DNA from: Cyclobacterium lianum
Lineage (GTDB): Bacteria > Bacteroidota > Bacteroidia > Cytophagales > Cyclobacteriaceae
NCBI RefSeq assembly: GCF_900143075.1
Contig: NZ_FRCY01000007.1
Span: 202,215 to 266,214 of the forward strand
DNA length: 64,000 bases
Direction: 5' to 3'
Shown here in pieces: positions 57,701-64,000 of this stretch (position 1 is its first letter; each line of letters starts with the position of its first letter). The notes beneath the pieces are model-generated. The model was not told where the DNA came from. It saw only the letters and a list, made by a program, of their open reading frames with translations, and searched no databases. Made by a program: the position numbers and the translations under genes.

Positions 57701-58202
57701 CGTCCAGATCTGTGACCGTGCCGGATGAAGCTCCCTCTACAAATACCGTGACGCCCGGTAAGGGTTCACCGGAATCATCCCGAACAGTTCCTGTGACGGT
57801 TTTTAAATCATCCATTTGGGATGTGTTCTTGTCTTTGGTTTTGGGCTTTGTACTTACCGCAACTGTATTGTTGATTTGCTTGAATTGCAGGTCGGTCTTT
57901 CCGGACACTTCACCAAGGATCCTGGCGACAATTTCTTCACCGGAGTTCAACTCAACCTTTTGTTTTAAATTTACTTTTTTGTCGTAGTAAAAAAACCTGA
58001 GTTCACTGTTGGTCTCAATGGTGTGAAAGATCTCCAGAAGGCTATGCTCGCCATCATCTATACGGACAGCAATTTCATCGATGCTTTTGACTTGCCCATT
58101 GGCTGTTCCCGCCAACACAGAGGCCATGGTAACTGCGAGAAATGCAAAGCCATACAGGACAAATTTGACAGACATAATTATTATGCGTAATAAATTTTTC
58201 AT
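54708..58202 (-). CDS. SusC-like TonB-dependent transporter with STN signalling domain
   Basis: 1164 residues. Signal peptide, then an STN domain (about 45-120, HTIETNSELRFFYYDKKVNL with LLEIFHTIE), a CarboxypepD_reg-like beta sandwich (VTGTVRDDSGEPLPGVTVFV), the TonB box-adjacent motif LQEVVVTGYGSQ, the plug (ALQGRAAGVQVNQGSGVPGA, ILKDAAATAIYGSRGANGVI) and a 22-strand barrel. The STN domain couples ligand binding to the FecR anti-sigma factor. Imports oligosaccharides across the outer membrane with the SusD lid. First structural gene of the locus after the regulators; 150 bp after the fecR gene with an own promoter likely in the gap. Confidence 0.95.
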   Translation of the reverse strand: MKNLLRIIIMSVKFVLYGFAFLAVTMASVLAGTANGQVKSIDEIAVRIDDGEHSLLEIFHTIETNSELRFFYYDKKVNLKQKVELNSGEEIVARILGEVSGKTDLQFKQINNTVAVSTKPKTKDKNTSQMDDLKTVTGTVRDDSGEPLPGVTVFVEGASSGTVTDLDGKFSLETPDTGYLIFSFIGFQRERINLEGRAEFNITLRPEDNYLQEVVVTGYGSQIKREVTGNISSVKGEDLAKVQVPSFDAALQGRAAGVQVNQGSGVPGAPSRILIRGTSSISAGSEPLIVVDGFPLTQELTGQGGINSFMAINPADIEDIQILKDAAATAIYGSRGANGVILVTTKSGKEGQSSVNFNYSYGVQEPANMVEMADGGQWLRMVDQSFANDGFDRPWDPVVDGGLVSSFIDTPNQYLTREMVEQVAASGGTDWLSPLWRQGSIEDVNLSATRGNEKSSYFISLRYQDHKGLMNAQRLRTYGVRANLDFSVLDNLKTGIRTNFNYFENQQGQLGGSNEANPNGGRPDRGNRGGYGAALGGAVPVLPVFMADGSYFDPFGGRNPIVANLPSNYHDKAENYRNISSVFVEFSPVDGLSLRAEGSIDTWYTKSTYHVSDAIRISRYGEVGNVLRNNLNLNAYATYRKKLGDHQFTIVAGAERQSRNFFRTDARAENLVSSDINIGETAGNNVISLVTGTFPDFRIQSYFGRLNYNYKEKYYAMASFRRDGASVFGRDNRYGQFPALSAGWIISEEDFASNLGPVNFLKLRASFGRTGNADIPNVLENRYVTWPAYSFGSGIVQSVIGVPDIQWEEINTVDASLDFEAFESRVSGSIGFYQQDVKNMLLLNPIPPSQGILLGSSAIWTNIGDLRNRGAEFSLNTVNIDSPGGFRWRTEVNLTLVKDRVMSLVPRLDENNLGIVQGATITRTGNRLGTYFMAEHAFIDPETGYEYIYEINQDLFNETGIIEKTGETILATPAAAQQNRVELQGKSGLPTYFGGFQNTFSYKGLDLTVFFSFQGGNYLYDDNRVEVAGGSNFRADLEDRMWTPENRNAELPRQSYLKRTRENEPIARPGSTSLYLQDGSFIRLRNVQLSYTLPASLLSRARIKGGRVYVNATNLLTFTDYDGFDPEVANFDSNRQNRNLQQGFIGGAPFPQLRTITGGVSFTF

Positions 58203-58352
58203 AATTTAGAACGTTAGATTAAACATAAATTCATGATTTTCCGGGAGCAACTGAGTTGAGAATCACGCTTGCTACCGGCTTGATGTTTGGTCTGTGGCCC
58301 GGACTGGAATGGCAAGTACCTTTCCGGGCCTGATTTTTCATAGGCAGATCGG

Positions 58353-59375
58353 TTAGAATTGTATCAATACTTGTTTTCCTTCAGATTCAAAGCTAAATTC
58401 TTCGGCAAACTGTATGGTCTGCAAGACATTAGTAAGGTTTTCATTATTTTTAAATGTACCCGAAAAGGTACCGCTTTTGGGATAATCTCCTTTGACGGTG
58501 ACATCCACTCCATACCACCGCTCCAGTCGGGTAATCAGATCCAAAAAGGAAACCTGTTCAAAGTGCAGAACACCTTCCTTCCAAAACAGCACCTGATCCA
58601 GATTGGCCTGATATGGCAGCTGAATCTCCTGCGAGTTTTTATCCAGAGAAGTACCCTGGCCCGGCAGCAGATAAGCTTCATTTCCTGTACCGGACACCTC
58701 CGTTTTTACTTTTCCGCTTACCAGCGCCAGAAATACTTTGTCCTCCTCCGGAAAAGTCCTGATATTAAATGATGTTCCCAAAGCGGTAGTTAGCAGGGCG
58801 CCGGCTTCTACCCGGAAGGGGTGTAGCGTATCTTCGGCCACTTCAAAAAATGCCTCGCCTTCCAGAATGATGCTTCTGTCTGATTTGAAATTTTCCGGAT
58901 ACCTGATGCTGCTTTCTGCATTCAGGTAAACTTTTGACCCGTCGCTTAAATGAATGATGGTCTTTTTTCCAGATGGATTGGCCTTAGAAACCCATTGTAC
59001 CTTACCTGCTGCCGGAGCATCAGACTGCAACTGGCTGGTATAAAAATAGAAACCCAACAGCAAACTTACTGTTGCTGCAACAGCATATTTAAAAAACCGA
59101 TTTACATCCAATGTCCTCCGCTTGGCTGCGTTCTCCCCTTTTCGATGCAGAGAATCCAGGGACCTGATTTGCTGTAATACCTTCAACTTGAGTTCCTCAG
59201 ACTTCCATTCCGGATATTCCTCCGCCTCGACATCAATGTCCTCCAAAAACATTTGGTCAAATTCTTTCGAGAAAAAATCGTCTGAGGAATCATCCTGAAG
59301 CCAGGCAGAAAGCATTTCCGCTTCTTCCTTACTCAAATTGGATTGTAACAGCTTCTTTAATAAGCCTTTATTCAT
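58353..59375 (-). CDS. FecR-family anti-sigma factor
   Basis: 340 residues. The cytoplasmic N-terminal part (1-93) is acidic, then one transmembrane helix (FFKYAVAATVSLLLGFYFYT), then a periplasmic FecR domain: KTIIHLSDGSKVYLNAESSI, EGEAFFEVAEDTLHPFRVEA and a C-terminal DUF4974-type unit ending in SFESEGKQVLIQF. It holds the ECF sigma factor until the STN domain of the adjacent SusC signals substrate. 125 bp after the sigma factor gene. Confidence 0.95.
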   Translation of the reverse strand: MNKGLLKKLLQSNLSKEEAEMLSAWLQDDSSDDFFSKEFDQMFLEDIDVEAEEYPEWKSEELKLKVLQQIRSLDSLHRKGENAAKRRTLDVNRFFKYAVAATVSLLLGFYFYTSQLQSDAPAAGKVQWVSKANPSGKKTIIHLSDGSKVYLNAESSIRYPENFKSDRSIILEGEAFFEVAEDTLHPFRVEAGALLTTALGTSFNIRTFPEEDKVFLALVSGKVKTEVSGTGNEAYLLPGQGTSLDKNSQEIQLPYQANLDQVLFWKEGVLHFEQVSFLDLITRLERWYGVDVTVKGDYPKSGTFSGTFKNNENLTNVLQTIQFAEEFSFESEGKQVLIQF

Positions 59376-59500
59376 ACAGTAAAGTTGGACTTTACTATAT
59401 ACTAGCCCTCAGGGCCAGGAAATACTTGTCAAAAAAACAAAAATTACATTATTTTTAAATAACAGAGTTGAAATTTAATATAATCGAAAAAAATCTATCA

Positions 59501-60097
59501 TTACTGTAGTAATTCGAAAAATCCCGTACCTGCCAGCCACAAGATTTTCTCGGTGTTGATTTTAGATTTAATGGCTCTGTTTGCCAGGTAAATTTGATTT
59601 TCTACTCTTCGTTTCGGGACATTCAGTCTGACCGCAATCTCGTCTACACTCAGATGCTCTTTGTTCTTCAATTCAAATACTTCCCGCTGACCGCTGGGCA
59701 AATTCCTGGCAATCCGGTAGACCCAACTGAGCAGGTCATTGATGATATAGCGGTGTTCATCCTCATCCCCTGGAACGTCAGGAACGGCACCATTTTCCAG
59801 TTGAACAAAAACCCTTTCCAGCAGCAACCTTTTTTTTCTCTTAATGATAAACGATTTGGCTATTTTGTAAATGTACGCATTTAGAGACAATTGCTCATTC
59901 AGGTCCTTCTTTCTTTGCCAGATCTTTAGAAATACTTCCTGTACGATACCCTCTGCATCCTGATGCGGTAAGCCAAACTTGCGGGAATACAGGTAAACCT
60001 TTCTGGCATAGTGATCAAAAAGGGCTGCGAATGCACGTTCATCTCCCCTTCTCAAAGACGAAACACATATTTCCCCGGCAGGTCTTAAATTTTCCAT
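59501..60097 (-). CDS. ECF sigma factor of the SusC/D-linked type
   Basis: 198 residues. Region 2 is visible in AFAALFDHYARKVYLYSRKF and AEGIVQEVFLKIWQRKKDL, and region 4 in LPSGQREVFELKNKEHLSVDEIA-type text followed by LNVPKRRVENQIYLANRAIK with the recognition helix. It should transcribe the utilisation locus when FecR releases it. A C-terminal extension of about 20 residues after region 4 (EKILWLAGTGFFELLQ) is characteristic of the Bacteroidota group. Confidence 0.92.
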   Translation of the reverse strand: MENLRPAGEICVSSLRRGDERAFAALFDHYARKVYLYSRKFGLPHQDAEGIVQEVFLKIWQRKKDLNEQLSLNAYIYKIAKSFIIKRKKRLLLERVFVQLENGAVPDVPGDEDEHRYIINDLLSWVYRIARNLPSGQREVFELKNKEHLSVDEIAVRLNVPKRRVENQIYLANRAIKSKINTEKILWLAGTGFFELLQ

Positions 60098-60234
60098 TTC
60101 AGGTCATTTTTGGGAAAGCACCTTCCAAAACTACCACTTATATCAGTATTTGCAAAAGGCCATTTCACTAAACAACCACTATTAAAGCTATAATTGTTTA
60201 AAAAAATTGTTGAATTTTCTGTGCAGTACCCCCA

Positions 60235-61113
60235 TCAGTCTGCACCGGGATTCCAATAAAAGTTGATTTTATGTTCTTTTACACGTATGCTTACCCTTTC
60301 GCTGGGTTCTATTATTTCCCCATCTACGTGAAAGGGGGCTTTACCTGAGTTATAGATATCCACCTGGCTTGAAGACCAGACTTTCACAAAATCCAGATCC
60401 CCAAAATCTTCACGCATTACCGCATATGTCAGTTCAAGCCATTCCTGAAACCCATCTGGATTGATGGCGATAATTTCAAAAACACCATCGTCCATGCTGC
60501 TTCCGGGATTGATGGTGGCGCCGGTTCCATATTTTGATCCGTTGGCTACAATTAGCATTTTGGCTTCAATATCTTCGTTTTTACCTTCCAGACATACCCG
60601 GAATGGATACGGTTTTATTTCGAATAAACTGGATAGGGAGCTTTTAAAATATGCCGCCATCCCCCGTTCATCACCCTCTTCAAACTTTTTGATCATGCCT
60701 GCGTTCAGGCCAAAATCCGATAGGTGCAGGCAGGTCTGTCCATTCACATCCAGGAGATCCATACTTATCTGCTGTCCTTGCTGCAGGCTCTCCAGGCTGT
60801 CCTCCCAGGTTTCAATCCCCAGGCAGGTAGCAAGGCCATTGGCCGAACCAAATGGTACCGGCAGCAGGCTGCAGTTTTTATCCTTTACTGCCTCTGCTAC
60901 CATTTTGATGGTACCATCTCCACCTCCCACCAGGATCAGATCATAGGACTTCTCCTCCAGCAATTCTCCTATCTTCCTTCCGTCGTCTTCCCCGGTTGTC
61001 TTCCACAGGGTATAATTTTCCAACTGATCACAGATAGAACGTACAATCTCGTCTTTGTCAGGAATATCTCCTGCGTAAGGGTTTAGTATAAATAAGGCAT
61101 GTTGCTTTACCAT
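60235..61113 (-). CDS. Diacylglycerol kinase family lipid kinase (YegS/DgkB-like)
   Basis: 292 residues. The nucleotide-binding motif LVGGGDGTIKMVAEA (GGGDGT at 63-68) is followed by LPVPFGSANGLATCLG, DFGLNAGMIKKFE and SMDDGVFEIIAIN, the standard DAGK catalytic layout with the second beta-rich domain. Phosphorylates a lipid alcohol at the inner face of the membrane; the actual lipid is unknown. Lone gene, reading away from the PUL sigma factor with 137 bp between them. Confidence 0.93.
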   Translation of the reverse strand: MVKQHALFILNPYAGDIPDKDEIVRSICDQLENYTLWKTTGEDDGRKIGELLEEKSYDLILVGGGDGTIKMVAEAVKDKNCSLLPVPFGSANGLATCLGIETWEDSLESLQQGQQISMDLLDVNGQTCLHLSDFGLNAGMIKKFEEGDERGMAAYFKSSLSSLFEIKPYPFRVCLEGKNEDIEAKMLIVANGSKYGTGATINPGSSMDDGVFEIIAINPDGFQEWLELTYAVMREDFGDLDFVKVWSSSQVDIYNSGKAPFHVDGEIIEPSERVSIRVKEHKINFYWNPGAD

Positions 61114-61459
61114 ATGGTTTATTGAATTGATAAAATTGGTTGAAATAGTTACAGGTATTCTTCCTATCTGTCAAAAATAAAGCATCAAACTCCAATCGAA
61201 CAAATCAGGTGCCAAATTGATCAAAAAGATCTTTGTCGTTAAAGATTCATACACGCTTTGATTTTGGATTCTTTGCAATATCCAGTAAATCCAAACAGGT
61301 GTGCACCCCATTTCCCTGGCCCCCTGTGATAGGAAAGGCCCTGTTCGGGGAATATAAGCCGTTTTCGATATTCTATTATTGCGTCCGGAAAAATACGAAA
61401 AAAGCCGGCTCTTCTATGTGCCGGCCTGAAAAGGTGGATTTGTTATGATCAAAACATCT
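61114..61459. other. Intergenic region between the lipid kinase and the PorP gene
   Basis: 346 bp with the lipid-kinase promoter (minus) and, near its right end, the PorP terminator at 61398-61427. The 71-codon plus-strand frame inside shows no family features. Nothing else supported. Confidence 0.4.
61398..61427 (-). terminator. Terminator of the PorP gene (minus strand)
   Basis: Minus-strand stem GCCGGC / GCCGGC (61404-61409 and 61420-61425) plus flanking pairs, followed by a T-run (A-run at 61398-61403 on the plus strand), 33 bp after the PorP stop. Confidence 0.75.
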
Positions 61460-62410
61460 CTACCAAATGCTCAAACCATTTTCTTTTCTATCGGGACTAC
61501 CAAATAAGTGGTAGACCAGCATCAGTTCATGGGTGGCATTGGGTAATAAATAGGACTTAACCATCGGCGTTTCATAAACATAGCCCAATCTGAACCCTTC
61601 AAACAGCACCCCTAGCTGGTAGCTGTTGGCATAATTCACCCGGTGGCCTCCTCCGATCCAAAGTTTGTCCATCATCAGCAACTTGACATTAAATTCTACA
61701 TTATCCGGCAGGTCTTCCTGGGAGCGATACATCAGGTTGGAAGCCAGCATCATTTGCTTCCCTACCTTGCTGCGGTAGCCGGCCTGAAAAATATTGACCG
61801 GGGGCTTGCGGTCCATAAAGATATCTCCAGAGTTCAGGGCTCCTCCGTTAACGTTGTGCACTGCATAAGAAACATAATATTTTTCATGGGTCAATGCCAG
61901 CCCAAGGTTAAAATCCAATACTTCCATCCTTGCAAAGCCATTGGCATACTGCATCATCATCGGATCATTCCCCTGCTCTGCGGTAAGACGGCTGCCATCC
62001 AACCTCAAATGGTTGTAATTTACACCGGCCCCCAGGCGCAGGTTGGTAGATTTGTTGATCCGGATTCTTGAGGCATAGCTGGCGATCAATTCATTTTCCA
62101 AAAACGGTCCATATTGGTCTGAAAACAAGTTCACCGCCACTGCATTTTTTCCCAAAAGGGCAGCATTGGCATTGCCACCCAACTCGGCAAAGTCCAATTC
62201 TGCTGAAAAAAAGTAGGTTTTGGGAGCACCTTCCCAGCCTGCCCACTGGTTGCGGACCAGGCCCCTTAAGGTGGACCCCTCATACCCGGTCAATCCCGGG
62301 TTGTAGTAAGCTTGCAAATGGCTAAACTGAGAAGTATATTTCCGGGACTGCGCGTCTGCTCCGATCACAGCGAAAAATAGGATCGATATAGATAGGTAAA
62401 ACTTTTTCAT
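61460..62410 (-). CDS. PorP/SprF family type IX secretion membrane protein
   Basis: 316 residues with a signal peptide (LSISILFFAVIGADAQ) and the family start QFSHLQAYYNPGLTGYEGST, then RGLVRNQWAGWEGAPKTYFF and repeated beta hairpins, ending HELMLVYHLFGS. SprF-like proteins are needed to export or attach the large cargo encoded just upstream in the same direction. The gap of 58 bp to that gene holds a terminator, so it may be expressed separately or at lower level. Confidence 0.93.
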   Translation of the reverse strand: MKKFYLSISILFFAVIGADAQSRKYTSQFSHLQAYYNPGLTGYEGSTLRGLVRNQWAGWEGAPKTYFFSAELDFAELGGNANAALLGKNAVAVNLFSDQYGPFLENELIASYASRIRINKSTNLRLGAGVNYNHLRLDGSRLTAEQGNDPMMMQYANGFARMEVLDFNLGLALTHEKYYVSYAVHNVNGGALNSGDIFMDRKPPVNIFQAGYRSKVGKQMMLASNLMYRSQEDLPDNVEFNVKLLMMDKLWIGGGHRVNYANSYQLGVLFEGFRLGYVYETPMVKSYLLPNATHELMLVYHLFGSPDRKENGLSIW

Positions 62411-62431
62411 TTCCTTGGTTTTTTCTGGTTA

Positions 62432-62460
62432 AAAAAAACCGGCCTGCACGGGCAGGCCGG
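62432..62460 (-). terminator. Terminator of the MBG-repeat surface protein (minus strand)
   Basis: Perfect 9-bp stem CCGGCCTGC (62439-62447) / GCAGGCCGG (62452-62460), loop ACGG, T-run on the minus strand (A-run 62431-62438). Confidence 0.88.
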
Positions 62461-62468
62461 CATTAAAT

Positions 62469-64000
62469 TTATTTTTTCAAAATATTCAACATCCCTTTTC
62501 TGGTTTCTCCGGTTTCCGTTACCTGAACAGTCCAATAATAGGTTCCTATCGGCAAGTCCACCCCTTCGAAGGTCCCATCCCAACGATGATCCGGATCCTG
62601 GGTATAGAACACCCTCTTGCCGCTTCTTTCAAAAACCTGGATCCTCACCCCCGAATAGTGCCGCAATTCGGGAACGCCCCAGCCGTCGTTGATACCATCA
62701 CCATTAGGAGTGAAACTGTTGTACACATTGATATCGCGTACCGATTCCCGGATTCTTTTGATCTCCAGCAGGCGGTCCATCACGTTGCCATCCCTGTCTG
62801 TCACCCGGACCAACACCTCAAACGTGGTTTTTCCTTCTGCCCTTTCCGGGCTGTTCCAGTAGAGCTGGCCGGAGGAGATATCAAAGAACCTGTTGTCATG
62901 CAATCCTTCAGGCAATTCAAGGTGATGGATATCATCCACCGCATCGATCACTGCCAATTCGCCTATCTGCACCACCGCATTTGCTTCTTTACCTTCAAAC
63001 TCATTGTTTGAAATCAGGAGGTTAGCCGGTGCTTGTTTTGGGTCGACTACCAGCGTCATTATTGCCTGCTGATTTTCCGGATTCTCGTGCACGTTGCCCA
63101 ATTCCAGGGTACCTGTCAACGTGTAACTGCCGCTCGCTAACACGTCAACTGCTGATTTATCCCAGGTTACCGCCAGGTTGATGATTTCATCCCGGTCTGT
63201 TATCACCAGTACCGTGGCCGGCAGCTCCGGAATGGGTTCACCCCAATTCATATGGACAGGTGCCAACTCCAGCACATCTGTTACGACGATTTCAATGATC
63301 TCAAATTGGTTTCCTGTAAATTCAACCTGATAGTTTTTACCTGGATCCAGGCTGCCCTGTTGGATGGTATAAGTTCCCGGTGCTTCTCCTGGTTCCCTTT
63401 CCAGTTGGCCAGTCAAGACTTCATAGCCATCTCCTCCTTCAAACCCACTGGCCAGGTAGGTGAATTCCGGATCAGGATCCCCGAAAGTCTTGAACAAACC
63501 GCTGTCGGCTTCAACTTCCAGCGTTTTGGGGCTAACGTCCAGTTCACCAGCCACCAGCGTGATGGCGTAGTTATCGTCCGAGCCGCCGGTCAAGCTAACC
63601 GGATAGCTGCCTACGTTAGAGCTTAAGGTCGCAGTGGTGCTAATGCCAGGTTCGGTGCTTACTTCCGTATCTCCATTGACCAGACCGGTATAGGTGAAGG
63701 TCAGGCCTGGGTTTTCTTCCCCATACACTTTGGACTTGTCATCTGCCGTGATCGTCAGAGCCGCTTGCGTAACTTCCAGTTCACCCGCTACCAGCGTGAT
63801 CGCATAATTATCGTCCGAGCCGCCGGTCAAGCTAACCGGATAGCTGCCTACGTTAGAGCTTACGGTCGCAGTGGTGCTAATGCCAGGTTCGGTGCTTACT
63901 TCCGAATCTCCATTGACCAGACCGGTATAGGTGAAGGTCAGGCCTGGGTTTTCTTCCCCATACACTTTGGACTTGTCATCTGCCGTGATCGTCAGAGCCG
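62469..64000 (-). CDS. MBG-repeat surface protein with type IX (type B) C-terminal domain, 5' end outside window
   Basis: At least 511 codons are visible and the frame stays open at 64000. The visible part holds two nearly identical MBG-type repeats of 79 residues (KVYGEENPGLTFTYTGLVNG in each), a third diverged copy (TLEVEADSGLFKTFGDPDPE), an unannotated linker with VVTDVLELAPVHMNWG and a calx-like region, and at the C-terminus the gliding-motility-associated sorting domain (INVYNSFTPNGDGINDGWGV, GTYYWTVQVTETG), which directs export by the type IX system and attachment or release on the surface. A plausible adhesin or matrix protein. The PorP/SprF gene follows. Confidence 0.9.
   Translation of the reverse strand, partial: ALTITADDKSKVYGEENPGLTFTYTGLVNGDSEVSTEPGISTTATVSSNVGSYPVSLTGGSDDNYAITLVAGELEVTQAALTITADDKSKVYGEENPGLTFTYTGLVNGDTEVSTEPGISTTATLSSNVGSYPVSLTGGSDDNYAITLVAGELDVSPKTLEVEADSGLFKTFGDPDPEFTYLASGFEGGDGYEVLTGQLEREPGEAPGTYTIQQGSLDPGKNYQVEFTGNQFEIIEIVVTDVLELAPVHMNWGEPIPELPATVLVITDRDEIINLAVTWDKSAVDVLASGSYTLTGTLELGNVHENPENQQAIMTLVVDPKQAPANLLISNNEFEGKEANAVVQIGELAVIDAVDDIHHLELPEGLHDNRFFDISSGQLYWNSPERAEGKTTFEVLVRVTDRDGNVMDRLLEIKRIRESVRDINVYNSFTPNGDGINDGWGVPELRHYSGVRIQVFERSGKRVFYTQDPDHRWDGTFEGVDLPIGTYYWTVQVTETGETRKGMLNILKK
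63538..64000 (-). repeat. Tandem 237-bp coding repeats (MBG units)
   Basis: Two direct copies, 63538-63774 and 63775-64000 (the second cut by the window edge), differ at about seven positions in the part that can be compared. The period of 237 bp equals 79 codons and keeps the frame. Such identity suggests recent duplication or gene conversion. Confidence 0.92.

Noticed and set aside
63538..64000. CRISPR-like direct repeats
   Set aside because: The repeats are 237 bp, in frame, without spacers and encode MBG domains.

Overview
The window reads as chromosomal DNA of a member of Bacteroidota, most likely Cytophagales (Cyclobacteriaceae-like, free-living, probably aquatic). The evidence is a SusC/SusD pair with an ECF sigma factor and FecR, a PorP/SprF-type protein beside a protein with a type IX secretion C-terminal domain, the lipoprotein-type TamL/TamB pair, DUF4199 proteins, the miaB-lptE-secG-groESL neighbourhood, and TAnnTTTG-like -7 boxes. 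No tRNA, rRNA, CRISPR array, phage or insertion sequence was recognised. Gene density is high and most genes sit in tight, often overlapping operons. The exact genus cannot be fixed from the sequence alone.

Layout. 1-1244: 3' part of proA. 1793-6039 (minus): operon of a catalytically degenerate dihydroorotase homologue, two DUF4199 membrane proteins and two family-2 glycosyltransferases. 6417-13982 (minus): methionine/one-carbon operon behind a SAM-I riboswitch, with methionine synthase split into two genes (homocysteine module; folate/B12/activation modules), then metF, an unknown protein, a tRNA CCA-adding enzyme homologue and a TPR protein. 14089-19700 (minus): an internally duplicated outer-membrane protein and a large soluble hybrid histidine kinase. 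19882-22021 (minus): thioredoxin-like ferredoxin, DUF819 transporter-like protein, NUDIX hydrolase. 22243-29656: aceK, gamma-carbonic anhydrase (minus), YceI lipoprotein, pabB-gdhA-dinB, a non-coding palindromic repeat and a small membrane protein.

29660-36992 (minus): tamL and tamB, an outer-membrane assembly module. 37380-41979 (plus): miaB, a sigma-54-type activator without receiver domain, lptE, an unknown protein and secG, closed by a strong terminator. 42139-43894: a sterol-desaturase-type hydroxylase and an unknown protein, convergent. 44125-46080: groES-groEL. 46306-46680: single-domain response regulator.

46840-60097 (minus): a polysaccharide-utilisation locus in the order sigma factor, FecR, SusC with STN domain, SusD, two large secreted proteins that look like alpha/alpha-toroid lyase-type enzymes, and a GH42-like enzyme. 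The STN domain, FecR and sigma factor together form a complete outer-membrane-to-promoter signalling chain. This locus is the best candidate for an undescribed activity, because the three enzymes are clearly secreted and linked but I could not match at least one of them to a family. 60235-61113: a diacylglycerol-kinase-type lipid kinase. 61460-64000 (minus): PorP/SprF-like protein and the 3' end of a long MBG-repeat surface protein secreted by the type IX system; its repeats are nearly identical 237-bp units and the gene runs off the window.
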